Shown: positions 17,589-27,589, counted from the stretch's first letter. The stretch is DNA of 33,658 nucleotides from an uncultured bacterium (GCA_946643435.1 CAMPCD010000010.1:1-33658), one strand, 5' to 3'. Notes: generated from the letters alone by a model not told the origin. A program made the numbers and translations.

Positions 17589-18662
17589 TTATTTTAATAT
17601 TTCTTTAATTGTATTATAAATAATATCAGCAGAATCAGGATTAGCTAGTTTTAAAGCATTATCCTTATATTCTTTATATTTCTTTTTATCAGATAATATA
17701 TTATTTATCTTTTCTTTTAATATTTCTTTTGTTACATCTTTTTCTTCAATCATGTCTCCAGCTTTACTTTCTTTAATTGATAAAGCATTGTAGTATTGAT
17801 GATTATTAGCTACATATGGAGATGGTATAAGAATAGATGGTAAACCTAAAGCAGTTATTTCAGCAATTGATGAAGCTCCTGCTCTAGAGATAATTAAATC
17901 TACATCTTTCATTAAACCAGATAAATTATTTATAAATGGTTCTACAAATACATTTGAAGATAATTTTAGTTTTTTAAAGTCTTCATAATAATTCTTTCCA
18001 GTTATATATAATACTTCATAATCTTCATCTTCAATATCTTTTAAGAATGGTATCATCTTACCATTCATAACAGATGATCCAAGTGATCCATTTACAACAA
18101 GAACACACTTCTTATTTTTATGTAATCCATATGTTGTTTTATCTATTTTATCATTAACTAATGCATTAGATGCTGTAGGATTACCTGTAAGAATAGCATT
18201 ATCACCAAAATATTTTAAACTATCTTTAAATGATACACCTATCTTATCAGCTTTCTTAGATACCCATTTATTAGATTTACCAGGTATACTATTTTGTTCA
18301 TGTATAAATGTCTTAATACCTAATTGTTGAGCAGCTACTATAACTGGTAAAGTTACATATCCACCTACTCCAATTACAATATCAGGTTTAAACTTTTTCA
18401 TTATCTTTTTACATTTATGTATAGCTTTAGGAATTAAATATAAATCTTTTATATCATTTTTTATATTACTCTTTGTTAATCCATATATTTCTATAGCTTC
18501 ATATTTTATATTATTCATTGGTACAATATCTTTTTCCATTCTATTATGTGTACCTATATATAATATTTCTGAATCATATTCTTTTTCTTTAATCTTTTTA
18601 ACAATAGCTAAAGCAGGATAAATATGTCCACCTGTTCCACCAGCTGAAATAATAACTCGCAT
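17589..18662 (-). CDS. murG: UDP-N-acetylglucosamine-N-acetylmuramyl-(pentapeptide) transferase MurG
   Basis: SAGGTGGHIYPALAI, HEQNSIPGKSNKW, GNPTASN, SRAGASSIAEI. Confidence 0.97.
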   Translation of the reverse strand: MRVIISAGGTGGHIYPALAIVKKIKEKEYDSEILYIGTHNRMEKDIVPMNNIKYEAIEIYGLTKSNIKNDIKDLYLIPKAIHKCKKIMKKFKPDIVIGVGGYVTLPVIVAAQQLGIKTFIHEQNSIPGKSNKWVSKKADKIGVSFKDSLKYFGDNAILTGNPTASNALVNDKIDKTTYGLHKNKKCVLVVNGSLGSSVMNGKMIPFLKDIEDEDYEVLYITGKNYYEDFKKLKLSSNVFVEPFINNLSGLMKDVDLIISRAGASSIAEITALGLPSILIPSPYVANNHQYYNALSIKESKAGDMIEEKDVTKEILKEKINNILSDKKKYKEYKDNALKLANPDSADIIYNTIKEILK

Positions 18663-18709
18663 ATTAACACCTCTAACAATATTATAATATAATTTTTAAG
18701 TATTTTTTA

Positions 18710-18737
18710 CATAAAAAAAAGAAAGTGTAAACTTTCT
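18710..18737 (-). terminator. Terminator of 18736..19176 gene, overlapping its stop codon
   Basis: AGAAAGT-GTAA-ACTTTCT followed by T8 on minus strand. Confidence 0.88.
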
Positions 18738-19176
18738 AATTTTCTTGTAACTTGATTATAAAATAATTAATTACGCCAGATATAATTGGTAGTAACAATG
18801 GATATGTTTGCATTGATACTACATCATATTTTCTCAATACACATAAAACAACTAAAGTAATTATTTCAACTATAATTGACATAACTAAAATGATTTTAGA
18901 TTTAAATAAATATAGAACATAATTAACAGCTTCATATATTAATACTATACTCATTGTAACTGTAGTATAAACAAATATATCTCTAGATACATCGTTAATA
19001 GCAGTTGCTAATTCAACATTACCATTTGTAGCAATAGCTAATGCACTCATAGCTGTAGCTGCAGTCATCATAATAATAATGTAATAACCAATTATATGTA
19101 CAAACATACCTACAATCTTAATAGTATTAATAACTAATAAATCCTTTTCTTGTTCTGTTTTTTTAACTCTAGCCAT
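18736..19176 (-). CDS. Hypothetical four-TM membrane protein
   Basis: 146-aa ORF, four hydrophobic segments, SD GGAAGGGAG. Confidence 0.75.
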   Translation of the reverse strand: MARVKKTEQEKDLLVINTIKIVGMFVHIIGYYIIIMMTAATAMSALAIATNGNVELATAINDVSRDIFVYTTVTMSIVLIYEAVNYVLYLFKSKIILVMSIIVEIITLVVLCVLRKYDVVSMQTYPLLLPIISGVINYFIIKLQEN

Positions 19177-19193
19177 AATATTTTCTCCCTTCC

Positions 19194-20216
19194 TTATTCT
19201 TTTGATTCATCTAAATAAAATGCATAATACTCATCATAAGTAATACCTGCATCATGCACTTTCTTAGCTAAGTCCTTACCTAAATATCTATAATGCCATG
19301 ATTCATAATGATATCCTGTAATCTTTTCATCACCTTCAGTATATCTAAGAATGAATCCATATTTATAAGAGTTTTCACTCAACCATGCATATGTTTTAGA
19401 ATCTTTAAATGTTTGAGCACTTGAACATTCCTTTGAATAAATATCTATTGCAAGTCCTGTTTGATGTTCAGACCAACCAGGTCTAGCAGCAATACTATCA
19501 GCATATGCTTCACCTTTATATTGTTTATAATAATTATATTCTTTTTCTTGTTCTACTTTTGATCTATATCCTGATAATGCAAGTAAGTAGATATCTTCTT
19601 GATTAGCTGCTTCCCACATCTCTAGATATGCATCATATACCTCTTGTCTTACTTCTATCTTATCATTTTCACCACCAAAGCGGTATTTCCAAGGAATAGC
19701 TACTAAATCATCAGGCGCATAATCACCTAATTGATAATGCTTATTAGCAATTACTGCTACTCCCTTAGATAGATCAGACTTTCTATCTTTAGTATATGGT
19801 TCCTCATTTGCATGTGAGTTAACAATACTCACTAAATGATTAAAATCATACTTTGAAGGTTCTTTATAATGAAAGAAATCTTGTTTCTTAGTTATTATTT
19901 GCTCTAAATATAAATCCAACTTAGCATACAAAAAATACTCACATTTAACAAAGTAAGGAATAAATTCTTTATATCCTTCTTCTTCTAATTGTTTTGTTCT
20001 TTCAATTAAATTACTTTCTTCATCATCATTTAATTTATCCAAAAATAATTTAACTTCATCATCAGTGTATCCTAATTCTTTTAACTTGTATTCATTAGAT
20101 TGCTTATATAAGTAATCTTGATAATACTTATATCCAAAAAAGGATGCAACACCTATGATAATTAGAAGAAATATGAAGAATTTAATAAATGTTTGAAACT
20201 TCATTTTCTTTTTCAT
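19194..20216 (-). CDS. D-alanyl-D-alanine carboxypeptidase (VanY/LdcB family)
   Basis: SGYRSKVEQEKEY, ARPGWSEHQTGLAIDI, YHYESWHYRYLG. Confidence 0.93.
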   Translation of the reverse strand: MKKKMKFQTFIKFFIFLLIIIGVASFFGYKYYQDYLYKQSNEYKLKELGYTDDEVKLFLDKLNDDEESNLIERTKQLEEEGYKEFIPYFVKCEYFLYAKLDLYLEQIITKKQDFFHYKEPSKYDFNHLVSIVNSHANEEPYTKDRKSDLSKGVAVIANKHYQLGDYAPDDLVAIPWKYRFGGENDKIEVRQEVYDAYLEMWEAANQEDIYLLALSGYRSKVEQEKEYNYYKQYKGEAYADSIAARPGWSEHQTGLAIDIYSKECSSAQTFKDSKTYAWLSENSYKYGFILRYTEGDEKITGYHYESWHYRYLGKDLAKKVHDAGITYDEYYAFYLDESKE

Positions 20217-20244
20217 ATAATCCCTCTATTGTCATTATAATATA

Positions 20245-20275
20245 AAATAAAAAAGAACACAATATGTGTTCTTTT
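20245..20275 (-). terminator. Terminator of HU gene
   Basis: AAAAGAACACA-ATA-TGTGTTCTTTT with T-rich tail on minus strand. Confidence 0.87.
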
Positions 20276-20283
20276 AAAGTATT

Positions 20284-20556
20284 CTAGTTAACAGAATCTT
20301 TTAATTTTGAACCAGCTTTGAATGAAACAACATTCTTTGCAGGAATCTTCATTGGTTGTTTTGTTAGAGGGTTAATACCTTCTCTAGCAGCTCTCTTCTT
20401 TGAAGAGAAAGTACCAAATCCAACTAGAGATACCTTTCCTTCTTTCTTTAATCCCTTTTGAATACCAGCTAATACAGCATCTAATACTCTACCAGCTTCT
20501 GCTTTTGAAACACCAGCTTCAGCAGCAACAAATTCTACTAATTCAGTTCTTGACAT
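20284..20556 (-). CDS. hup: DNA-binding protein HU
   Basis: VGFGTFSSKKRAAREGINPLTKQPMKIPAKNVVSFKAGSKLKD signature; SD GGGAGG. Confidence 0.97.
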   Translation of the reverse strand: MSRTELVEFVAAEAGVSKAEAGRVLDAVLAGIQKGLKKEGKVSLVGFGTFSSKKRAAREGINPLTKQPMKIPAKNVVSFKAGSKLKDSVN

Positions 20557-20597
20557 AATTTTTACCTCCCAAGTAAATGTATTTTTTTTCGTAGGCC

Positions 20598-20637
20598 ATT
20601 TAGTAGTAATGTACCTTACAACTAAAGCATACTAAAT
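20598..20637 (-). promoter_or_regulatory. Inverted repeat in hup 5' region
   Basis: ATTTAGTA (20598-20605)/TACTAAAT (20630-20637) enclosing GTAA/TTAC (20606-20609/20616-20619). Confidence 0.45.
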
Positions 20638-20649
20638 AAAATATACAAA

Positions 20650-20684
20650 ATCAATAAAAAAAACACCATATTACAGTGTTTTTT
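20650..20684 (-). terminator. Terminator of 20732..21448 gene
   Basis: AAAAAACAC...GTGTTTTTT; T-tract on minus strand. Confidence 0.75.
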
Positions 20685-20731
20685 TAATGTTTTTTCGTTA
20701 ATTTTATCATTTATCAATAAATTATATTCAA

Positions 20732-21448
20732 TTACTTGGCATCAATATTACAAGTACATGAAACATTACCACTTGTATTATAACAAGTTATAGTAGCTGT
20801 TGCATCACTGATGCCACTTGTACATAGTGTTTTCCCAGTATCTTTATACTTGTAATCACCAGTAGTTTTTGTTGAATATTTCTTAGTCATCGATGAGTTA
20901 TTTTTAATAGAATCAAATGATAATGTATTACCATCAGGAGTAGTTATTGACACACTTCTATTTGAAGAAGTAGGACTAACATGTATAATCTTTTCAGTGG
21001 TTTTATATTCACTTGTTGAATTATTATATGTTCCTGGTCCTCCACTTGGTACTTTATTTACTGGTCTAACAGTTGTACCTGTTGTTGTTTCTCTTTCTAC
21101 TGAAACAATACTCTTTTGAGTAGTTGAAATACGTTCAATAGCTGACTTAGTTGTTTCTGTAGTTGTCTTTTTAACAAATGGATTCATACCATTTTTATCT
21201 AAAAAGAAATAAACAACAACAACTGAACCAATTAATATTAATATAACTAATAAAACAGTTATTACATCACGCCAACTAAGACTTCTTTTTACAGTTGTTT
21301 GAATATTAGTTTTTAAATGTTCATCCAACGTATGTGATACACTTTCATCTTTTGTTGGTTGTGTTGTTTGTACTACTGTTGGTTGTTGTTCTTTTTTTAC
21401 AACTATTACTTTCTTTGTTTGTATTACTTTTTTATTATTATCTTCCAT
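20732..21448 (-). CDS. Hypothetical single-TM surface protein with Thr-rich linker
   Basis: One TM helix, Thr-rich region, Cys-containing C-terminus (CTSGISDATATITCYNTSGNVSCTC). Confidence 0.75.
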   Translation of the reverse strand: MEDNNKKVIQTKKVIVVKKEQQPTVVQTTQPTKDESVSHTLDEHLKTNIQTTVKRSLSWRDVITVLLVILILIGSVVVVYFFLDKNGMNPFVKKTTTETTKSAIERISTTQKSIVSVERETTTGTTVRPVNKVPSGGPGTYNNSTSEYKTTEKIIHVSPTSSNRSVSITTPDGNTLSFDSIKNNSSMTKKYSTKTTGDYKYKDTGKTLCTSGISDATATITCYNTSGNVSCTCNIDAK

Positions 21449-21456
21449 ATTAACAC

Positions 21457-22482
21457 CTATTTATTAATTTCAAATAATGTAAATGATCCATATCCATCAG
21501 CTAAATCCACACGCATAGTTGATTTACCAGCTCCATTTACTTCAATATGATAAATATAACTATTAGACTCTTTACCTCTACCAACATATGAAGCAGATGC
21601 ATTTAATCCTTGATTATCAAAAGACACACTTAAACTCTTATTATCAAAGTGTTGATTATATTTATCTTGGAAAGTAACTAATACATCAAACGATTCACTT
21701 AATGGAGTTATAGATCTTCTTTCTTTATATACGTCTCCTTCTAACACTTTAACAGTAACTTTATTTTCAACAACGTATATCTTAGTAGATGAACTACTAT
21801 TTCCTATATTTAAAGTTAAAGTCATTTCTCCTAATTTTTTACCAGTTAAAATAGGTAAAGACGTATTTTTATCAACAGATAACGATACCATATCTTTCGA
21901 ACTAGGTGTATAACTTATACCTGATATATTGTATCCTAAAGGATATACATCCAATTCAGGAGTTACTTTACCTTTTGTTGCAACAAAATAATAAGGATAT
22001 TTAAAATTAACATTTGCTGTAGCTATACTAATAACATTAATATTTATTTCTGCTTTTACATCTGCATATGATGCATATAATGTTGCAGTTCCAGTTAAAT
22101 TACCTGTTGATAATAAATATGTATTACCAGATGCTTGTACACTTATTATATTTGCATCTGATACTTCAAAGTTAACATTCCTGATACTTATTCCATCTAA
22201 ATTAAGAAAAGATGAAATATCAACAGATGCATTAGTAGCTACATCAACTGAAGTATTATTAAATCTCATAGAACAATTTAAACATAAATTAATTGTTGTT
22301 TGTTCCTGTTTCTTAGTTGCTATATATGTCGATTCTTCACCATCACTTGGTTTCTTAGAACCTTGAAGATTTAAATCAAAATCAAAACCAAATACTAGCA
22401 AATAAGAAGCAATAATAAATACTGAAACAATTAATACTATTGGAAGTGAATTAACTGTTCCATCCTTATTTTTTATTTTCAT
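21457..22482 (-). CDS. Membrane-anchored Ig-like (Big2-like) repeat protein
   Basis: N-terminal TM; beta-rich region with VNFEVSDANIISVQASGN.YLLSTGNLTGTATLYASYADVKAEININV typical of bacterial Ig-like folds. Confidence 0.65.
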   Translation of the reverse strand: MKIKNKDGTVNSLPIVLIVSVFIIASYLLVFGFDFDLNLQGSKKPSDGEESTYIATKKQEQTTINLCLNCSMRFNNTSVDVATNASVDISSFLNLDGISIRNVNFEVSDANIISVQASGNTYLLSTGNLTGTATLYASYADVKAEININVISIATANVNFKYPYYFVATKGKVTPELDVYPLGYNISGISYTPSSKDMVSLSVDKNTSLPILTGKKLGEMTLTLNIGNSSSSTKIYVVENKVTVKVLEGDVYKERRSITPLSESFDVLVTFQDKYNQHFDNKSLSVSFDNQGLNASASYVGRGKESNSYIYHIEVNGAGKSTMRVDLADGYGSFTLFEINK

Positions 22483-22491
22483 TTAAATCAC

Positions 22492-22992
22492 CTAGTTATT
22501 TTTTATATAATTTAAGAAATTACGACATGAATCTGATAAATCTTTATCAGCTAAATATTGATTTAAAGTCTTTCTTGTAAATTCAACACATCTTTCAGGT
22601 TCCATATTAACTAATTCACCAGATACTACTCTACCTTTATAGCATAATACTACCCAATCAATTAATTCATTAGAATTTTTATCAACATGTTGAGTATGTT
22701 GAGCAACAACAAAGTCATCTATCTCAAATGTTGCTTCAACACCAGCTTCTTCTCTTAACTCACGAAGTAAAGCTTCTCTAAAATCACCATCAGATCTATC
22801 TACTGATCCTCCAATAGCTTCAAGTTTACCTACTTCGTCACGAGCCTTTTCTCCTCTTCTATGTAAGATGATCTTACCATCTTGGTCATATAAAATACAT
22901 ACAACACATACTTTCATTTTATGTATTGTAGTATCATTTACAATCTTATCAATAAGTTCATCTATATTGTATACTTCTTCATTAAATAACAT
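22492..22992 (-). CDS. NUDIX hydrolase
   Basis: GGSVDRSDGDFREALLRELREEAGVE Nudix box. Confidence 0.93.
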   Translation of the reverse strand: MLFNEEVYNIDELIDKIVNDTTIHKMKVCVVCILYDQDGKIILHRRGEKARDEVGKLEAIGGSVDRSDGDFREALLRELREEAGVEATFEIDDFVVAQHTQHVDKNSNELIDWVVLCYKGRVVSGELVNMEPERCVEFTRKTLNQYLADKDLSDSCRNFLNYIKNN

Positions 22993-22994
22993 AC

Positions 22995-23993
22995 TTATTT
23001 CCTCTTCTTACTAACACTTACCTTATAAACATATGCATAGTTATCATATATTACAGTAAATATTGTCTCTTTGTGTTTAATTATTTCTACAAAGTCTATA
23101 GGTACTTTATGTAACTTAGATTGAGCTAATAACTCATCCATAGTATCAACAAATACTACATCTTTATTAGTTAAATTTGGTAAGAAGTTAATCTTAACTA
23201 AAGAATCTTTATATTTCTTCTTAATTGAATTTAATTCTTCATCATTAATTTCTTCTACTGGAGTTATTCTTTCAATTAAATAAGTAATACATAAAATATA
23301 TAAAACAACTGATCCTAAGAATTCACAGCAAATGATTAAATATGTTTTGTCATTCTTGATTTCATTAGAGAATTCTTTATAACTCTTTTCTTCACTTGGA
23401 GTTACAGTTATATATTCACCTGTTGTTATAGGAATATCTATTTCAATCTCTTTAGAATTAGTTACATATTTATCTATTTCTTTATTATATATATGATAAG
23501 TAACAACTAATTCATATTTAATCTTAGCTTTAAAATAATCAGCTATTTCTTTATTATTTTTAATAATATCTTTTAAATTAATATTAGTTAATTGATTAAT
23601 CTTAATAATATTTTTATTATCTAATTCATATTTATAATCTATAGATCTATATATTTCTTTCTTTTCTTCTACATTATCGAATAAAACTCCTCTTACATAA
23701 TATGTATAATCACCTGTTACAGCTTTATCAAATAAAGTTTGATAATTAAAGAATGCATCTATGGATTTAATATTATTAACATCATAGTCTTTTGTATTTT
23801 TAGAATTATAAAAATTATTATCTACTGATTCTATATTATATGTTAATGAGTTTTTTTCATTTATAGTTAATCTAGTAATATCAGTAGTATGTAATCTTAA
23901 GTTATCAAAATATAAATAATAATATAAAGAAATATTAGCTAATATTATTAATATTATTATAAATATAATATAAACTATCCTTCTTTTTTTCAT
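22995..23993 (-). CDS. DUF5305-like two-TM membrane protein (paralog of 6186..7346)
   Basis: Same TM-ectodomain-TM-cytoplasmic layout; tails alignable: FEDLLDIRDALNKPILYHEERPNQEAVFYILTDRIGYLYVMRV vs MDELLAQSKLHKVPIDFVEIIKHKETIFTVIYDNYAYVYKV. Confidence 0.55.
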   Translation of the reverse strand: MKKRRIVYIIFIIILIILANISLYYYLYFDNLRLHTTDITRLTINEKNSLTYNIESVDNNFYNSKNTKDYDVNNIKSIDAFFNYQTLFDKAVTGDYTYYVRGVLFDNVEEKKEIYRSIDYKYELDNKNIIKINQLTNINLKDIIKNNKEIADYFKAKIKYELVVTYHIYNKEIDKYVTNSKEIEIDIPITTGEYITVTPSEEKSYKEFSNEIKNDKTYLIICCEFLGSVVLYILCITYLIERITPVEEINDEELNSIKKKYKDSLVKINFLPNLTNKDVVFVDTMDELLAQSKLHKVPIDFVEIIKHKETIFTVIYDNYAYVYKVSVSKKRK

Positions 23994-24015
23994 AGTATCA
24001 CACAACCCTTATTTA

Positions 24016-24504
24016 TTAAGCTTGAATATAATTAAATATCATATTTACTTTTACTTTATTATATTTCTTTAATATTTCTTTTTGTTCTTCAGTTAAATTA
24101 GATTTGATAATATATTTTACTATTACATGATCCACATCTTTTTTATCTAAAAAGTCAGATCTAGATATTTGGAAATCTAATACTTCTTTTATTTCTTCAG
24201 GGACATCATCTATTAAAAGACTGTATAATTTCATATCTAATGATGAATCATTATGAATAGTAAATTCAAGTGTATATTCTTCTTTTGTTTCTTCCAAAGG
24301 AATAACATATGAAATTGTTGTATCTTCATTATCAAGTATAGTCACATCTTTAGTATATATTCCATCAATATATAATGGAGTTAAATCTATTTGATTAGAG
24401 TTATCAACAGCAAAAGATTTATTAACAGTTAATACTCCTCCACATGTTAAAACTATAGCTACTGCTAACATATATGGGAATAATACTTTCTTTAGTTTCA
24501 TCAT
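24016..24504 (-). CDS. Small secreted protein, possibly TasA/camelysin-like beta-sandwich
   Basis: Signal peptide MKLKKVLFPYMLAVAIVLTCGGVLTVNKSFA; YTLEFTIHNDSSLDMKLYSLLID segment. Confidence 0.6.
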   Translation of the reverse strand: MMKLKKVLFPYMLAVAIVLTCGGVLTVNKSFAVDNSNQIDLTPLYIDGIYTKDVTILDNEDTTISYVIPLEETKEEYTLEFTIHNDSSLDMKLYSLLIDDVPEEIKEVLDFQISRSDFLDKKDVDHVIVKYIIKSNLTEEQKEILKKYNKVKVNMIFNYIQA

Positions 24505-24551
24505 TATCACATCCTACATAATAATTATATAAAATTATAGGATTATAGTAA

Positions 24552-24581
24552 ATAAAAAAGAGAGTATTTTTTTACCCTCTT
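24552..24581 (-). terminator. Terminator of 24572..25414 gene, overlapping its stop codon
   Basis: AAGAGAGTA/TACCCTCTT (one G-U) followed by T6 on minus strand. Confidence 0.82.
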
Positions 24582-25414
24582 ACAGCACTTACTAATAAGT
24601 TTAAATATTTGTAATAATCTGAACTAGCTACACATAAATCAGTATCACAATTTAATTTACCATGTGGTGTAGCCATTTGAACTATTACAGTCTTAGCTCT
24701 ATTTGAATCTTTATATTTTATTAATGATTCTCTAGCATCTCTTACTGCTACTATAGTTCCTGATTTAGAATATAAATTTAAAGTAAATACAGAATTTAAA
24801 TATTCAATTTTATATTTACTTGTTTTCTTAACATATTTTTCTCCAACTTTCTTAAATCCATAATTTAATAATGGACTACCATCATAATGAGCAGCATCAT
24901 TAGGACTTAATGGTTGAGTTTGATAAATAATATGTTCATTAGAAGTATGTGGATGATGTTCAACAGGTTCTCTTTCATCAGACACTTCTATTACTTCTTT
25001 TGGTCCGCTAGACTTAGAAGAAGTATTTCCAGTTGTAATAGAAATAACAGTTCCTACTAGTATAAAAAATACCATACATGATAATACAACTAATAAAATA
25101 TTTTTTGTTTTATTATCTAATTGTACATTTTTATTCTTAGTTTCTTCTTTATCTTCATCAAATTGAACTTCGATTATATCTTCTTCTCTAATCTTCTTAA
25201 ATTCACCATTTGATAATTCTCTTTTTGTAACATTTAATGCTTTAGCTAATTTATCTAGAATAACTGGATCTTCTGGGAATTTAATACCATTTTCCCAAAC
25301 AGCTATATCTTCTGGTGAAACTTCAGCTATTTTTGCTAAATCTTCTTCAGACAATGAATTTGCAGTACGGACTTCTCTTAAAAAATTACCTTTTTTAATA
25401 TTTTCTTTATCCAT
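24572..25414 (-). CDS. XRE-family HTH protein with TM helix and extracytoplasmic domain
   Basis: LREVRTANSLSEEDLAKIAEVSPEDIAVWENGIKFPEDPVILDKLAKALNV HTH; TM KNILLVVLSCMVFFILVGTVI; C-terminal domain with CDTDLC. Confidence 0.85.
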   Translation of the reverse strand: MDKENIKKGNFLREVRTANSLSEEDLAKIAEVSPEDIAVWENGIKFPEDPVILDKLAKALNVTKRELSNGEFKKIREEDIIEVQFDEDKEETKNKNVQLDNKTKNILLVVLSCMVFFILVGTVISITTGNTSSKSSGPKEVIEVSDEREPVEHHPHTSNEHIIYQTQPLSPNDAAHYDGSPLLNYGFKKVGEKYVKKTSKYKIEYLNSVFTLNLYSKSGTIVAVRDARESLIKYKDSNRAKTVIVQMATPHGKLNCDTDLCVASSDYYKYLNLLVSAVRG

Positions 25415-25464
25415 ATTAATCCCCCATTTAAGATAAACGATATATTCCCTTTCGTTGTAGCTAT

Positions 25465-25493
25465 ATTATACTATTTTTTTATTAAATACGCAA
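25465..25493 (-). promoter_or_regulatory. Promoter of HTH-TM gene
   Basis: Minus strand TTGCGT-N17-TATAAT. Confidence 0.65.
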
Positions 25494-25499
25494 ATTAAT

Positions 25500-25534
25500 A
25501 ACAAATAAAAATAGATTAGTAAAAACTAATCTAT
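25500..25534 (-). terminator. Terminator of upp, overlapping its stop codon
   Basis: ATAGATTAGT-AAAA-ACTAATCTAT followed by TTTTATTTG on minus strand. Confidence 0.87.
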
Positions 25535-26157
25535 TTAGTACCAAATATTCTATCTCCTGCATCTCCTAAACCAGGAACAATATATTTATTTTCATTCAAA
25601 TGATCATCTATACATGCAGCATATATTTGAACATCAGGATATTTTTCTTCAACATTAGCTAAACCTTCAGGTGCAGCTATTATACATAAGAATTTAATCT
25701 TTTTAACTCCAACCTTTTTAAGTTCTCCAATGGCATCTATAGCAGATCCACCAGTAGCTAACATTGGATCTAAGATTATTACTTCTCTATTTTGAATATC
25801 CTTAGGTACTTTAAAAAAATAATTATGTGGTTCAAATGTTTTTTCATCTCTATACATACCAATATGACCTATTTTAGCATTAGGTAGTACTTGAATTACT
25901 CCATCAACCATACCCATACCAGCTCTTAAGATTGGTAAGAAAGCATATTTATCTTCATTTAATCTACCAGTCTTCATCTCTGTTATAGGTGTTTCAATAG
26001 TAATATCATCTAACTTTTCATCTTTAAAAGCTTCATAGCATAATAGCACAGCTATTTCAGATATTAACTCTCTAAATTCTTTAGTCCCAGTTGTTTTACT
26101 TCTAAGTATTGATAACTTATGTGTTATAAGTGGATGATTTAATTCTATTGTTTTCAT
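25531..26157 (-). CDS. upp: Uracil phosphoribosyltransferase
   Basis: [42 protein letters not shown]. Confidence 0.97.
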   Translation of the reverse strand: MKTIELNHPLITHKLSILRSKTTGTKEFRELISEIAVLLCYEAFKDEKLDDITIETPITEMKTGRLNEDKYAFLPILRAGMGMVDGVIQVLPNAKIGHIGMYRDEKTFEPHNYFFKVPKDIQNREVIILDPMLATGGSAIDAIGELKKVGVKKIKFLCIIAAPEGLANVEEKYPDVQIYAACIDDHLNENKYIVPGLGDAGDRIFGTK

Positions 26158-26167
26158 ATATTACCTC

Positions 26168-27559
26168 TTATTTTTTCTTTGTTGTTTTCTTTTTAGCAGC
26201 TTTTTTAATTTCTTTAACTACTTTATCAGTTATAGTCATTGTATCTTCAGGTATTTCCCAATCTAATTCATTTTGAAGTGCTTCTTTATCAGCAGGTATA
26301 ATTAAATTTAAAATAATACCTACAATTGCAGCTAAACTCATTCCTGAGAATGCTATATCTAAATCTCCGTTTACAATTGAAATTGTAGCACCACCTAAAC
26401 CAATAACTAACATGGCAGCTGCTACTGCAACATTCTTATTATCATCAAAATTAACTTGATTCTTAATTAATACTTTTAAACCATTTACTGCTATAAAACC
26501 ATATAGTAAGATTGATACTCCACCTAAAACTGGTGCAGGTATTAATTGTACTAAAGCAGTAAATTTACCAAAGAAACCTAAGATAATAGCAAATATTGCT
26601 GCTAATCCGATAACTTTAACTGATGCAACTTTAGTAATACCAACTACTGCAGTATTTTCACCATAAGTAGTATTTGCAGGTCCACCCATAGCACCAGCTA
26701 CTAATGTAGCTAAACCATCACCTAATAAAGTTCTATCTAAACCTGGATCTTGAATTAAATCTTTTCCAATAATATTAGATAAAGAAGTATGATCTCCAAT
26801 ATGTTCACACATAGTAACTAATGCTATTGGTGCAATAGTTATTAAAGCTCCAAATTCAATGTTGTAATGAACAAATGGGAATTGGAAGCTAGGTACTGAT
26901 AACCACGCAGCATCAGCTACACTTTTGAAATCTACTAATCCTAAGAATGCAGATAATACATATCCTGAGATAATACCAATTAAGAATGGTATTACTTTCC
27001 ATAAACCTTTTGCTCTAGTCATAACTAAAGCTGTAACTAAGAATGATACTAATGCAACAACTGCATTTTTCCATTCGAATACTTGTCCTTCAGCAATACC
27101 TATGTTTTGAATTGCTGATGAAGCAAGTCCTAATCCGATAACCATAATCATTGGTCCTATAACTACAGGTGGTAATAGTTTTTCTAACCAATCTTTACCA
27201 GTGAAATGAATAATAGTAGCTACTACAATGTAGATTAAACCTACTACCATAATACCAGTCATAGCTCCGCCTAAACCACCTTTTAAATATGCAGCTGCAA
27301 CAGGTGCAATAAAGGCAAATGAACTACCTAAATAAACTGGAGATTTACCTTTAGTACATAATATATAAATTAATGTACCAATACCAGATGTAACTAAAGC
27401 AACTGGTATAGTTAATACTTCTTCTCCTGCAGCAGTATTAACTAAAATTGGAACTAAGATTGTTGCTCCAAACATCGCAAATACATGTTGTATTGCTAGA
27501 ACTATCCACCTACTTAATGGTGGAGTTTCGTTGACATCATATGTCATTTTCTTTTTCAT
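26168..27559 (-). CDS. uraA: Uracil permease / NCS2 nucleobase transporter
   Basis: QHVFAMFGATILVPI, CEHIGDHTSLSNIIGKDL, GGPANTTYGENTAVVGIT; upstream of upp. Confidence 0.95.
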   Translation of the reverse strand: MKKKMTYDVNETPPLSRWIVLAIQHVFAMFGATILVPILVNTAAGEEVLTIPVALVTSGIGTLIYILCTKGKSPVYLGSSFAFIAPVAAAYLKGGLGGAMTGIMVVGLIYIVVATIIHFTGKDWLEKLLPPVVIGPMIMVIGLGLASSAIQNIGIAEGQVFEWKNAVVALVSFLVTALVMTRAKGLWKVIPFLIGIISGYVLSAFLGLVDFKSVADAAWLSVPSFQFPFVHYNIEFGALITIAPIALVTMCEHIGDHTSLSNIIGKDLIQDPGLDRTLLGDGLATLVAGAMGGPANTTYGENTAVVGITKVASVKVIGLAAIFAIILGFFGKFTALVQLIPAPVLGGVSILLYGFIAVNGLKVLIKNQVNFDDNKNVAVAAAMLVIGLGGATISIVNGDLDIAFSGMSLAAIVGIILNLIIPADKEALQNELDWEIPEDTMTITDKVVKEIKKAAKKKTTKKK

Positions 27560-27589
27560 ATATCCTCCTATGTATTTGGGTATTTTTAT

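Noticed and set aside
21359-21550. Plus-strand ORF, 63 aa
   Set aside because: Low-complexity antisense ORF across a gene junction.
26925-27110. Plus-strand ORF, 61 aa
   Set aside because: Antisense shadow of uraA.
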